Shown in pieces: positions 19,485 through 31,367 of a stretch of DNA of 64,000 nt (positions are counted from its first letter, which is position 1; every line of letters begins with the position of its first letter). The translations under genes and the position numbers were made by a program. The DNA comes from Scenedesmus sp. ARA3 (lineage: Eukaryota > Chlorophyta > Chlorophyceae > Sphaeropleales > Scenedesmaceae), in the NCBI GenBank assembly GCA_004335835.1, contig RWJK01001661.1, positions 62,001 to 126,000 on the forward strand, given 5' to 3'. The notes beneath the pieces are model-generated. The model was not told the DNA's origin and made no database searches. It saw nothing but the letters and a program-made list of their open reading frames with translations.

Positions 19485-22239
19485 ATGAGTGTTAGTAAGC
19501 CTATTGCTGCCACAGAGCTGGCAAAGCTCGTGGCTAGTGCCTCAGAAGCAGCCAAGGCAGCTGACTCCGGTGATGCAGCGCAACAAGGCCGCTGCCTAGA
19601 CATCTTGAAGCTCCTGGCCAAGTCTAATGTGACAGCAGGCCTACTGAAGGAGACAGACGCAGGCAAAAAGGTCAACCGGCTGTCAAAGAGCGCAGACGCC
19701 AAGGTAGCAGCAGCTGCAGCAGCTGCTGTGCAGGCCTGGAAGGACTGTGTCAAGCGCCAGGCACAGGAAGCCGGCAGTAGCCAGCCGGAGCTCAGCAGCC
19801 AGCCCAGCTTCGGCACAACAAACAGCAGCGGCGGCCTCAACGGCAGCAGCCAGCAGCAGCAGCAGCAGCAGCAGCGGGAGCAGCCTGCTGCCAGCAAGCC
19901 TAGCGGCGGCAGCGGCAGCGGCAAGGCGTCAGGACCGGCGCGGCCGCCGCCGAAGACAGGCGACGGCAAGCGAGATAAGATCCGGCTGCTGCTGTGTGAC
20001 GGGCTGTGCCTGGTGCCTGATGAGCAGCGGGGAGGGCAGGACCCTGGGGAGGTGGCAGCGGAGGTGGAGGCGGCAATCTATGCACGCTTTAACCAGCACA
20101 CCGGGCCGGAATATGGAGCCAAGGTGTGCAGCTGCTGCTTTGGTGTGTTGTTGTGCTTCATACCCGGGCTCAAATGAGGAGATGTTTGCTGTATGGCAGC
20201 TGGCGGTGCGCACACGTAGGCGCACGCAGGAGACGGCGCTACAGAGACGTCCAAATGCTGCATGCTGGTCCAGCGGTACAGTTGCTCTTGTTCAGAATGG
20301 CAGCTGAACTTGCGACTCGTGACTGCATTAGTTGGACAGCAAACTCACAACCTTCTGTCGTTGAGAAGACTGCTTGCACAGCTGTCACTGCACCCCATCT
20401 GCTCAGTGTGCGTTGCCTGCTGCGCTGCCGCATGCTGCCGGTTGGTCTCTGTGTTTCCTCAGGTGCGCAGCCTGTCATTCAATTTCAAGGACCCGTCCAA
20501 CCCTGACCTGAGGGCGCGCGTGCTGCAGGGCCAGATAGACCCGCAGGTACGCCGCTTGTACTACTGCATTTGCGTTGTTCTTTAGCTGCTCTGATGGTGG
20601 AAAATGCATGTTTCAAAGCTGCAACCGGCTGTATGCTTTGTTTGGCTGCTCTGCCGCAGCAAGCTTACCCCTTACCCACCCAGCCGCTTGACTTACAAAA
20701 GGTCTAGTACCACCAGTGGTTGTGTTTTGCACGCTCAGCTCCCTTACTATCGCTACCTTCCTTCTTACAAAACAAAATGCTCAAGCGTTGTCTGTGAAAC
20801 TGATCGACCGTCGTCTCACGTGGTGAAAAGCAACGTGTTATGTGACATGTCATGTAACATGTCACGCACACTGCAGGAGCTGGTGGACATGTCACCTGAG
20901 GAGCTGGCGAGTGAAAAGCGCAAAGAGAACGACAAAACGCCCGCTATCCTTATTTAGTATGCAACAATCTGTTCAACATGGTATCTTGCATGTCATTTGA
21001 CATGGCATATGTGCCGCAGGCGCTGGTGGACATGTGGCCGGAGGAGCTGGCGAGTGATGAGAAGCGCAAGGAGAATGACAAGATCAGTTGTTGTCGTATT
21101 CACCTGGCACCACTTTGTGTAACCTGTTACTGTGTGTGTTATGTGACGTGTTATATGCCTTGCAGGAGCTGGTGGACATGTCACCTGAGGAGCTGGCCAG
21201 TGATGAGAAGCGCAAGGAGAATGACAAGATCCGCCAGGAGGCGGCTGCAGAGGCGGTGCGGGGCCAGAGCCAGCAGGCCTCCACAGACATGTTCAAGTGA
21301 GTAAGGCCAGCAGCAGGGTTGATGTAGCACTTAACGGCAAGTGCTCAATTGAAAGCGGTTTGGGGTTACAGATGCCTGCGGCATGCTGGTGCGCTTGGAG
21401 AGCATGTGTGCAGCAGCGAATGATCCTGCTTGCGTGCTGATGGCTGCACTCGGATTGCAATGGATGCTCAGGCTTTGAGCGCTGCCGGGTGGTGGCATAT
21501 TGTGTGTCTATCGGCATGCTCAGTTGCCTCGCTCTTAACTGACCGTGGCTGTCTGTCGTTTGCTGTGCAGATGTGCCCGCTGCAAGCAGAACAAGTGCAC
21601 ATATTACGTGAGTGGTGGCTGATTGCAGTTGGGCTTTCAAGCGATACTTAGTGCTTTTTTCAGCTGTTGAATAGTACAGGCATAAGAGATGCACAAGCAG
21701 TAGAGCTATATTGGCCAGAACCCTGCTGTTGTATCGGCTGCCGGAAGCCATGCGGTTTCACACATGTTGCTGCAAGTGTCACTGAGAAGGTCATGGAGAG
21801 GTTTGCAGGCATGTTTGCAGTTATGCTTCTCACACAGTTCAGCTCGTCTGTCCACCTTCTGTTCTGCTTGTTGCTGCTTGCATGTTCACTGCTTGCAGCA
21901 AATGCAAACCCGCTCTGCTGACGAGCCCATGACCACCTTTGTCACCTGCGTCAACTGCCAGAACAAATGGAAGTGTGAGTGCCAACGCAGCAGCTCGCAG
22001 CATCAGCAAGTTTTATGGCAGCAGGTCCAGCAGTTGCTGTACACGCTGTTTCTGCTGCGCCTCCGTGTGTGAGCTGAACTCATCAGCAATTCAGCCCGTC
22101 TGCTAAACACGCTATGGCACCCTGCACTGCGCCTCTGTGGCAGCAGGTGATCTGATTGCAATACAGAGCATAACCTGCAGCTGCATGTGGAACTAACACC
22201 CTGCTGCATCCTCTGCTGTGCTGCCCTGCAGTCTGCTGA
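19485..22239 (+). CDS. Transcription elongation factor TFIIS
   Basis: TFIIS rescues backtracked RNA polymerase II by stimulating transcript cleavage. Exons: 19485-20123, 20463-20546, 21166-21296, 21571-21607, 21899-21974 and an 8-nt 22232-22239; 324 residues. Domain I (LW) reads LKLLAKSNVTAGLLKET through VQAWKDCVKRQ. A Ser/Gln-rich linker follows, then the polymerase-binding domain: RDKIRLLLCDGLCLVPDE, IYARFNQHTGPEYGAK, VRSLSFNFKDPSNPDLR, ELVDMSPEELASDEKRKEND. The zinc ribbon has CARCKQNKC, the catalytic Asp-Glu in QTRSADEPMTTFVTC, and ends VNCQNKWKFC. The last exon supplies only part of Phe, Cys and TGA, yet restores the canonical KWKFC terminus. The ATG at 19485 begins MSVSKPIAATELAKLV. Two partial copies of the 21166 exon precede it. 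Confidence 0.95.
20877..21085 (+). repeat. Two partial copies of TFIIS exon 3 in intron 2
   Basis: 20877-20938 (after CTGCAG) codes ELVDMSPEELASEKRKENDK, and 21020-21085 (after CCGCAG) codes ALVDMWPEELASDEKRKEND. Both repeat the real exon start at 21166. Upstream tracts such as ATGTGACATGTCATG and TATGTGACGTG are also shared, so the duplicated unit of about 145 bp spans intron plus exon start. Confidence 0.85.
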
Positions 22240-22744
22240 CGTGGCACCAGACCCACGGGCAGGAAACACGCTTGCTGCTGGGCAACCCGTGAGCTGGCTG
22301 TTCAGCAGTGCCAGCAGCAATCACAAGGCAGCAGCCAGACAGCACACTGCCTCGTGCAGGGCAGGTGCCATTTACTCAGTGGTGATCGCGGCACCATAAG
22401 TGCAGTTCGCTGCATAAGTTCAGCGCAGTGTGGCTGTGGCCAATGCTTGGGTCAACAAAGCAGCAGCTGATGGATATGCTTGGTCAAGCCAACAACATCT
22501 TGGCTTTGCTGTTGCGTTGGTATTGTTGCGGGTCGTTGCAGCAGCTGCAACGTGCAGCTGCAGTTTGACCGTCACAGTTGCGGTTGAGGTCTTGGGCTGA
22601 GCTGTGGTAGAAGTTGGCCAGGCTCAGCCTTTGCTGTGGATCCCAGGTGTGCAAGCACCGCATTGCTGTGCCATGTACATACACCATGCCATTTATGTTT
22701 GGGTAACTATGATCGTGTCTTGCATGTTCCTCTGACGTGCCAGT
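22240..22744. other. Intergenic, TFIIS to J-domain gene
   Basis: 505 bp with no recognised feature. An upstream non-coding or short first exon of the J-domain gene could lie here, because a pyrimidine-rich tract and AG directly precede its first ATG. Confidence 0.4.
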
Positions 22745-24353
22745 ATGCACACCATCCAGCAGCAACTGGCCCCTCACACCGCACGCACTCGGATCCCGGC
22801 ACAGCAACAATGTCGGTTCAGCAGGACCCCTAGGTTTCGTCTAAAGTCTGTCAACTACTACGATGTACTAGAGGTTGATGCTGAAGCAGACCTGCAAGAG
22901 ATCAAGACAGCATTTCGGCAGAAAGCCAAACAGCTGCATCCTGACGTGAACCAGGCGCCAGGTAAGCCACTCGCCGACGAGAAGGACTGTTTCGGATGGA
23001 TTGTTCGCTTGTCTACTGATGCAGCTGTTGAACAGCATACAAGGCCAGCCTGCAGACAATAGTGCCTGCTGGTACTGGGCCAACTTCGGTGCTGCTGTCC
23101 AGTCAGCTTGTCAATGCTCAGTGGTTGCTGCGCTGGCCCGCAGATGCTGATCAAGTATTCAGGCAGCTGAGAAAAGCGCATGACGTGCTGTCGGACAAGA
23201 TGCTGCGCATGGAGCATGACAGCCAGCTGGGCCTGCCATCAGCAAGAGCTGCTGACCCAAGGTGCGCATGTTGTCATCAGTGTGATGTGCTGCCGCAACT
23301 TTGGCACAGCGTCGCACCTGTTTCTTGCGGCTGGCCATGACAGCGAGCAGCAGTTTTACCAGTTGCTGCTGCAGCTGACCGCCTACAACATGCTGGGCAG
23401 AGCCGGATCAACAATGGCATTTAGGGAAACTGTCTCGCTACTGCATTTTACAAATCTAGTCTCCAGCTCCATGCACTGCCAGGGGCGCCGCTACGTCTGT
23501 CACTTTACAAAATGACTGTCACAAAATGTCACAAACCATCACATGCAGCCACATGACTGCTGTGCCGATGACAGGTTTGCTCGCTTTGAGCGCTGGCGGC
23601 GGGAAGTGGTGCCAGACTTGCGCATGGCAATGGATGTGTGGGGCGCAGAGGTGTTTGGCATCATCACTGCAGCAGACCAGGCACTGTGGGTGCAGGAGCA
23701 GCAGCTGCTGCAGCTGCAGCAGCAGCCAGCCCGCAGCAGCAGCAGCAGCAGCAGCAATGGCAGTAGCAGCGATGGCGTCTTGTGTGTGAGTGATGCCAGC
23801 AGGGATCGCCAAGAGGCAGCTGAAACAGCAGCTGCACTGGTGGCCAGCATGCAAGGCATCCTGCAGGATGCTATTGCAAACGTACAGCGGCTGTATGATA
23901 AGCGCTATCAGCAAGTGGAGGTGAGCACAGTGGACAATGCACAACAGGGCGCACCACGTATGTTGAGTCTGCTCATCTTTGTCCTCTCAGACTGCTGTTT
24001 GCTGTGCAGAGAAAGTAACCATGAGAGCTGCATTGCTGCAAGCGCCTGTTGCAGCTGCATGTGCAGGCCCTCTGCTTTGCATGCTACTTGTTGCCTTGTG
24101 TCACGTTTGCAGTTGTGGTGCAACAGCGGCCGGCGCGGCCACTTCCAGCATGTTGGGCTGTGCTTTTCCTGTGCAGGTGCGCTACCCAGCCTACCCCTCC
24201 CTGGTGTGGTATGATGTGTGGGAGGACATGTCTGGGGAGTGGCTCGCTGCTTCAAGCAAGCTGCAGCAGAACTGGAAGCGGCGAATGAAAGCAGCTGGGG
24301 AGGTGGCTGCAGCTGTACAGGCCACCGCAGCAGCTGCAGATGTTGGTGGATGA
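22745..24353 (+). CDS. J-domain co-chaperone, probably organellar
   Basis: J-domain proteins stimulate the ATPase of Hsp70 partners. Exons 22745-22961, 23144-23261, 23575-23920 and 24177-24353 join with consistent phases to 285 residues. The J domain is near the N-terminus: NYYDVLEVDAEADLQEIKTA, the HPD motif in KQLHPDVNQAPG, and VFRQLRKAHDVLSD. It follows about 36 residues rich in Gln, Arg and Ser (TARTRIPAQQQCRFSRTPRF) that would suit a plastid or mitochondrial transit peptide. The rest (FERWRREVVPDLRMAMDVWG; a Ser run; RYPAYPSLVWYDVWEDMSGE) is not a family I recognise, and there is no zinc-finger or C-terminal DnaJ domain. The first ATG is preceded by a splice-acceptor-like tract, so a short upstream exon is possible. 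Confidence 0.75.
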
Positions 24354-24747
24354 TACTTGACTAGCAATCGCAGCCTGTTTCTGGGGCCGTGTAGCGTAGC
24401 AGTGTAGCAGTGTCAAAAGCAGCGAGCATCTGCCAATGTTTCAACACTGGTCGTCCTGCCCTTGCTGACCAGCCGCAAAACATGGTCCATTGCTCTACTT
24501 TGTGTGAATTGCCATTTCGTCCAGCAAGCCCTCGAAACAGCGGAAAAGTTTTGCTCTGAATCTCATGACTGCCTCCCTGACTTCCTGCTCGACAAGTCTT
24601 TTTGGGCTGCCCTTGGTCGAGCACGACTTGCAGCCACGGGACCCTCGTAAACTTGCTACCATTAACAAGATATTCTTGGTCGTATCAATGTGATCACCAG
24701 TGCACCGGGTGAAGCCCTTGTTCCCAGGAGGATTTGTTGAGGGTGAC
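24354..24747. other. Intergenic, J-domain gene to MFS gene
   Basis: 394 bp between two plus-strand genes, holding the 3' end of one and the promoter of the other. No motif was recognised. Confidence 0.4.
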
Positions 24748-27700
24748 ATGGCTTCGTTCTCCGATTCCAAAGCACACCTTCGCTCCAGCTCCATCACAAG
24801 GGTGTCAGCAGCCCAGAGCTACACGTTGGTGCTGCAGCAAGATGCCTCAACGGGGGAAGCAGTGGGCAGCAGCAGTGCTGCAGCAGATGCAGCAGCAACA
24901 GCTGCTGTCTACATGAAAGTCAGCATACGCCTGCTGCCACTGTTCATGACGATGCTGGTACTCAACTGGCTGGATAGGAGCTGCCTGGCTTTTGCCAGCA
25001 TTCAGATGACACAGGAGCTCCACTTCACTCCTGAGGTGTGCATGTATAAGAACGAATTTGCATGTACACGTGTTTCGCCAGGGCTGTGGCACGCTGCAGT
25101 GACTCAACCAACATCTGCATGCCAGTGTGCAGTATATCAACAAACCGGAGGTACACCTAGCACTGCCTGTCTCATCATCCATACATTCAGTTTGCAGGTG
25201 GCCATAGAAACTGGCATTCCCTGGCATGGATGCCAGTGCAATCCTCTCCCTTTGGACTCCAAGCACAACCATTGACACCTTGCGTTCGTGCTGCTGCTGT
25301 GCAGGTGTATGGCTTGGCCTCTGGCTTCTTCTTCCTGCCTTACTGCTTGTTACAAGTGAGGAAACCAGACGGCAGCACAGCGGCAGGGCGTCCCAGCTGC
25401 CAGCACACCAGCTGCGTATGTTTTGAGCTGTCAAATTCATGGAACATCATGCATCACACACACAAAAACAGAGTGTTGTTCTGCACTCACAGCTTCCTAG
25501 AGTGATCAGCACAAGCCATCGGGCGTCTACGATGTAACAGTGCATGTGCTAAATTTTGCAGGAGCAAGACCAGGTTGCTGCCTAGTCCCAGCAGGTAGCA
25601 AGTTTAACAGCAGCCACCCACGACATACAGCACTGTACAAGTCCTCCTCAGCTGTCTGTACCGGTGCTTCCTGAGCAATAGTGCTGCTGGCAACCTCGTT
25701 GCTGTGGGCAGGTGCCGGCAAACTACGTGTGTATGGCGCTGGGTGTGCAGCGGTGGTTCACATGCATCCAGATCATGTTTGGCCTGACAGCAGCGTCCTT
25801 TGCTGCTGTGCGGCACCCGTGGCAGCTGTTTCTACTGCGGCTGCTGCTGGGGGTAGCAGAGGCGGGCTCCTTCCCTGGAGTGTGAGTGACACTGCAACTG
25901 CAGCTACAGCAAAAGCAGCAGCAAAGGCAGCCGCGCTGGCATTGCAAATGTAGCTACAGCAAAAGCAGTAGCCAAGGCAGTAGAGGCAGCCGCACTGGCA
26001 TTGCAACTGCAGCTACAGCAAAAGCAGCAGCTAAGGCAGCAGAGTGGACGGCGCTGTTTGTGGGGTGTGATCACACCTGCACTGCTACCATGTCGAGAGG
26101 GGCACCAGCAGCTGTTGTGTGCGTGCGTGTGTAGTCAGAGGGTCGCTGTTCGGTGTAAGCACTGGCAGTGCTACTGCGTGATCTAATGGGCCGCATATCA
26201 CCATTGCAATGGCCTGACACACTCCGTTTTGTTTGCCATTGCTGCTGCAGCTGGTATGCCATTTCTTTGTGGTTCCCTCCAGACAGGTGAGCTGCGGCTG
26301 TGATGACACCAGATCGATGCAATGTGCTTTTGACAACCGTTCCCGGGTGCTGCCACACATGGTTTCATCAGCAGCTGCCTTGCCTGAACAATTGGGGAGC
26401 AACAGGAAGGTGGCTACCACGGTACAAGCGCCCGACTTCGAGGTTGCTTGCTCACAACGTGCTGTGTTGTGTTGCGTTGTGTTGTGTTTGCAGGATCGCC
26501 TTCCCCTACTCCCTCATGGCTACATCTGTGGCTGTCAGCCAGACGATCGCTGCTCCAATTGCTGCTGCTCTGTTGCAGATGGATGGGCTGCTGGGCCTGT
26601 CAGGCTGGCAGGTGGGGCATGAGCTGGGTGCATACGATTTCAGTCAAACCCCACACTCAGCTGGTGCATACGATTTCAGTCAAACCCCACACTCAGCTGG
26701 GTGCATACGATGTCAGTCAAACCCCACACTCAGCTGGGTGCATACGATTTCAGTCAAACCCCACACTCAGCTGGGTGCATACGATTTCAGTCAAACCCCA
26801 CACTCAGCTGGGTGCATACGATTTCAGTCAAACCCCACACTCAGCTGGGTGCATACGATTTCAGTCAAACCCCACACTCAGCTGGGTGCATACGATTTCA
26901 GTCAAACCCCACACTCAGCTGGGTGCATACGATTTCAGTCTAACCCCACACCCAGCTGGGTGCGTACAATTTCAGTCAAACCCCACACCCAGCTGGGTGC
27001 GTACAATTTCAGTCAAACCCCACACCCAGCTGGGTGCATACGATGTCAGCCAAAGCACCCTGTTCATGGGCTGGTGCCTCGCCATCTGATAGGAACCAAT
27101 GCTGTGAGTGCCTGTGGCCAATGCAGCGGGCGTAGCACGCCGCTTAGTGCTGCTTGTGGTGTAGCATCTGCATGCCTGCGCATCTGCCTGTGCAAGCACC
27201 AGTGATCGCTTCAAGCAGCACTGCTTTGTCGATTTGATCTGATGTGGCTGCCGCATGCCCTGCAGTGGGTGTTCATAGGCGAGGGCATCCCCTCAGTGCT
27301 GCTGGGGATGTGCCTGCCGTGGCTGCTGCCTGATGGGCCACACGCGCTGGACGCAACTGTCTCCAGCTGGCTGGCCCCACATGAGGTGCAGCTGCTGCAG
27401 GCAGATGTGAGTAGCTTGTACTTGCTTGAAGAGCTTTGCACTGCTTTTGCTTGCAGTTCTGCATGATCTGAGCTGTATGGAATGTGCATCACTGCAGTGT
27501 GATCTCGCCTTTGTGTGCATGCACGATGTATATTTGTGCTTGTGTTTGACCAGGCCTACTGCTGCTTCCATTCCCCGCTGCTGCACTATATGCACTTTGC
27601 AGCATGCCGCCAAGGTGCCAGACTTCAGGAGCCCCAGCAGCCATGACACGTCATGCCACGCAGCAAAGGAAGGTGCCGGGCACCCTGATTCAGCCATGCC

Positions 27701-28974
27701 GCACAAGCTGCAGCTGCTGATCCATGTGGTCAGGGTGTGGCAGGTGTGGTACCTTGCCTTCTGCAACATACTAAAAGGTGAGCACAGGCCTCGCCGGGTT
27801 TGTCTGTTGCAGCACCCAGCAGACGTAAGTGAGCCTACAAAGGCCTGTGTGCATCACACACGTTCATGGCGTGGTAGGTTGATGACCTGCGTCCTGAATA
27901 TACCTGATGTGTGCAAACTGGTTGTCAGCAGACGCATCCATTGACACATCAACTTAGGTATGGCTCACCTCCTGATCACCAGCACCAGCAGAGCACCTGC
28001 TGTCAAGGAACATTCAGGAACTGGAACTGGAAGCACATCCTGCTGCTGCCGTGCTGTGTGTTGCTGCAGATGTGGGCAACCTTGGACTCATGATGTGGCT
28101 GCCTGTGATGGTGCAGTCGCTGCTGTCAGGAGCAGACCCAATGCAGCTGGCTGGCAGCAGCAGCAGCAGCAGCAGCAGTGAAGGCGGTGCATCTCCTAGC
28201 AGTACGGGTGTCAGTGCGGTGCTGCTGTCAGCCATACCTTTCACATCTGCCGCGCTTGCTGTCACATTTTTTGGCCACCATGCACAGCGAACAGGCACGC
28301 CACCACTGTGGTATTTCATCAGCTTCTGTTGGATCGGTGGTGTTGCTTTGGTGGCATTCCATTGGGTTGTGGAGTGGAGCCGAGTGCTGGGATTCTGCTG
28401 CCTGATCCTCACCCTCAGCTGTGCATTTGCAGCATCGCCGCACCCTCCCACAGTTGTTGCAAAGCTGACAACAGGCCCGGCAGCCGCTATTGCACTGCCT
28501 TTGTACAACAGTGTGGCTATGTTGGGTGGCTTCTTTGGACCTGCTTTGATGGGCTGGTTTGTGCAGCACCTAGGTGGCTTTGGTGCAGCCACAGCTGTCC
28601 TGGGGGCATCTATGGTTGCCTCTGGTTGCTTTGCTTGGCTGCTGCAGCATATCATGCTGCGAGATGTCCACACCAGGGCGATTGCTGCCGGCAGAGCTCA
28701 TGGGATTGGTGCAGCAGGGTCTGGCTGTTCAACAGCTGGTGCTGCTGTTGATGACAGCTGCACTGGCAAGGCTGCTGGAGGATTGGCAGCTGTAGCTGTG
28801 GGCAGTGGCGAGGTTGCTGATGGTTATGAGGTGGTGTACAGGCGCAGCAGCAGCTCAATCAAGCGGAAAGGGGCGCCACGTGGCACAGCAGCAGCGGCTG
28901 ATTGTGAGCTGGCACGCTTGGTGCAGCAGCAGCAGCATCAGGCGAGTGAAGCAGCTGCCGCGGCGGAACTGTGA
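24748..28974 (+). CDS. Major facilitator transporter, anion:cation symporter-like
   Basis: Members of this MFS branch carry organic anions such as tartrate, allantoate, phthalate or vitamins with protons; the substrate here is unknown. Exons: 24748-25035, 25305-25355, 25712-25881, 26251-26286, 26494-26611, 27266-27406, 27603-27777 and 28070-28974; 627 residues. Hallmarks in order: LNWLDRSCLAFASIQM at the end of TM1; YGLASGFFFLPYCLLQVPAN in TM2; FLLRLLLGVAEAGSFPGVWY (TM4 RxxLGxxEAGxxPG); SLWFPPDRIAFPYSLMATSV; LSGWQWVFIGEGIPSVLLG; then in the C-terminal half SVAMLGGFFGPALMGWFVQH. A Ser run and an Ala/Gly/Ser-rich tail are additions. Intron 5 holds a 37-bp minisatellite and intron 3 a degenerate repeat of about 60 bp. 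Confidence 0.85.
25886..26045 (+). repeat. Intronic tandem repeat of about 60 bp in the MFS gene
   Basis: The motif CAACTGCAGCTACAGCAAAA plus GCAGCAGC(A/T)AAGGCAG recurs about three times right after the donor at 25882, with GCAGCCGC(G/A)CTGGCATTGCAA between copies. Confidence 0.75.
26625..27045 (+). repeat. 37-bp minisatellite, 11 copies, in MFS intron 5
   Basis: The unit is GTGCATACGATTTCAGTCAA followed by ACCCCACACTCAGCTGG, repeated head-to-tail. The central copies are essentially identical. The first unit lacks one G, and the last four carry CCCAGC or GCGTACAA variants. Since 37 is not a multiple of three, all frames cycle through it. It begins 13 nt after the donor at 26612. Confidence 0.95.
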
Positions 28975-29671
28975 GGGGAAGGGTAGGATGCTGCAGCGGG
29001 CAGCACGCTTGTGTGAGATTTTGTTGTGTTACACAAGAGGAACACTGCCATCACATGGGCCCTGTTACAGGGCTCAGCATACATGCTATACATAGCTGGA
29101 CCAGCTGTGGCAGTCATTCGCCACATTGTATAAACCAGCTGCAATAGGCTGCCGACTCTTTTTGACAAGTTGTGATGCTACCACATCTACATGTCAGCGC
29201 TACAGTTAGGCCAGGCTAGAGTCAAGGCCAATCAGTCAGAATGCAGGCATGCCTGTGCACACTGATTTCAAGATCACGAAGGCCCAAAGTATGGTATGTA
29301 TCCCAAGTAAACCCTAGTCAGTGGCACACCATCCAAACATAACCATGCAGCCAGGCTGCAAGGGAGTGCTAGTCAAATAATCTTCAACGTGTCAACCCAA
29401 CAAGCATACGTCAGCGCCAATCACATCTCGTCAACAGCCAGCTGCAGCATTCGGCAGCATGTGCGCACATATGCCTGCTGTTCCACCAGTCAAACAGGGT
29501 CACAATACACACAAGCTTGTGTGCTCAAGCACCACCCCCAAACCCCACAGCTGATCAGCTTACAAGGGCTTGCAAGCTGCCAACCCAGCGTCAGCACCGT
29601 CAACAGCAACACGTGCATGTCACATGCAAGTTGCGCGACAACAGCAAGCAGGCCTCACATCTGCAGCAGCA
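28975..29671. other. Convergent intergenic region
   Basis: 697 bp between the stop codons of the MFS gene (plus) and the coiled-coil gene (minus). No coding block or repeat array was recognised; both 3' untranslated regions must lie here. Confidence 0.4.
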
Positions 29672-30287
29672 TCACCTGCTGCCAAACGGTGCGAGCCCAG
29701 GCGACAGACTGCGGCCGCCATTATCAGCAGCAGCAGCAGCACCTGCAGAAGGCTGCGGCGAAGCACTTGACAGCCTGCTGCTGCGTACAGCTGCCGCCCT
29801 GTCCAACGCATCCTGTGCATTCTGTGCGTGCTGCTTCGCGCGCGCCTCCTGCTGCTTTGACCGCTCCCTGTGGTACTGAGAGAGGCTCAATGCACCCATG
29901 ACATCATTACCCAGAGCAACCAGGCTAGCGCCCGCAGGTGTGCTGCCGCCGCTGCTGTTGTTGTTAGCTGCCGCCTGGCTGCTGCTGCTGCTGTTGCTGC
30001 TGCTGCCAGCCCTGCTCGCTGCAGAGCCTGCTGCTGCCCCCGGCACCTCCCTCGAGTTGCTGTCAAGCCTGTCAAGCAGCCAATCGCTCTTCATGGCAGC
30101 TGGTGACGGCGCTGATCCTGCATAGCCAGCTCCCGGGGCCGCCCAGCTGCTGCCTGCATCATATCGACCATCAGCTACCCCAAGTGCAGCACTCTGCTGC
30201 TGCTGCTGCTGCTGTTGGTCCAGCTTGCTGACAGTGCGGGTGTGGCCCCAGGGCTCAGCATCTGCTGCTGCAGCGCGCGCAGCAGGC

Positions 30288-30321
<34 letters not shown>

Positions 30322-31335
30322 GCCGCTGCTGCAGCGTCAACGGGCTGCTGCCGCCAGCAGCGGGCACCAGCAGGGAGTCCTGCAGCTGCCACGCTGCTGC
30401 GGCAGCGTTGCCAGCACCATTAGCAGCTGCGGCCAGTGCCGCGCCGCCCCTGCTGCCGCCACCTGCTGCAGCGCTGCTCACCCCGCTGGCTGCCGCACCT
30501 GCCCCTGTCACCTCAAAACCCAGGTTGCTGCGCCCAGCTAGCACGCTGCTGTTGCCGCTTGGCACCGGCGACTGCTGCTGCCTGCCGCTGCCTATGCCGC
30601 TGCCGAGGTTGTGCAGGCGCGTCTGCCGCTGCTGCTGACTCAGCCGCAGCTTGAGCAGGTCCAGCTGGGCCTGCTGCTGCAGCAGCTCAACATGCCAGTC
30701 ACTCATCTGCGCTGCATTTGAGTCCTGACGGCCAGGCTCCTGCAGCTGCTGCTGCTGTGCTGCGGCTGCTGCACCGACACCCTGCTGCTGCTGCTGCTGC
30801 TCGGGTGTGTTTGATAACAACCGCGCATGCCTGAGCTGCTGCTGCTGCAGCCGAGTGCCAGGCGCAATTGGGCTAGCAGCAGTAGTGAGCTCTGGCAGAC
30901 CTGCAGTTGTGCAAGCACTGTCAGGGCGTGGCACACTGCTAGGCCCCTCATCGCTGGCAGATGTGCTGCCACAGTCGCCGTACTCTGTTGCTGCTGTGCT
31001 AGCGCTACCAGGCGAGGTGGCAGCAGCAGCAGCACCAGCAGCATGGTGCGGCAGACCGTGCAGCATCCTGCTGCTGTTGCTGTGCGCCCTGCCGCCGACA
31101 GACGCTGGCGTGTCACTTGCGGATGACATGCGGCACATGTCGTCATCATCACCAGCGGCCGCTGCCTGCCAGCTGTGGATGAAGGCACGTGCGGGAGTAG
31201 CAGCAGCAGGCTCGGTATCTGCTGTTGCTGCAGCAGCTGCGGCAGCATCTTGCTCTGCTGCTGCATCTGCTGATGCAGCAGGTGCAGAGGGCGCAGGCTG
31301 GGGTGTGCTGGGCCTCTCAGCTGTGGCAGAGCAGC

Positions 31336-31367
<32 letters not shown>

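Noticed and set aside
26625..27045. Regular 37-bp repeats resembling a CRISPR array or a coding repeat.
   Set aside because: There are no spacers, the units abut directly, the unit is not a multiple of three, and the flanking exons splice across it to restore LSGWQ/WVFIGEG.
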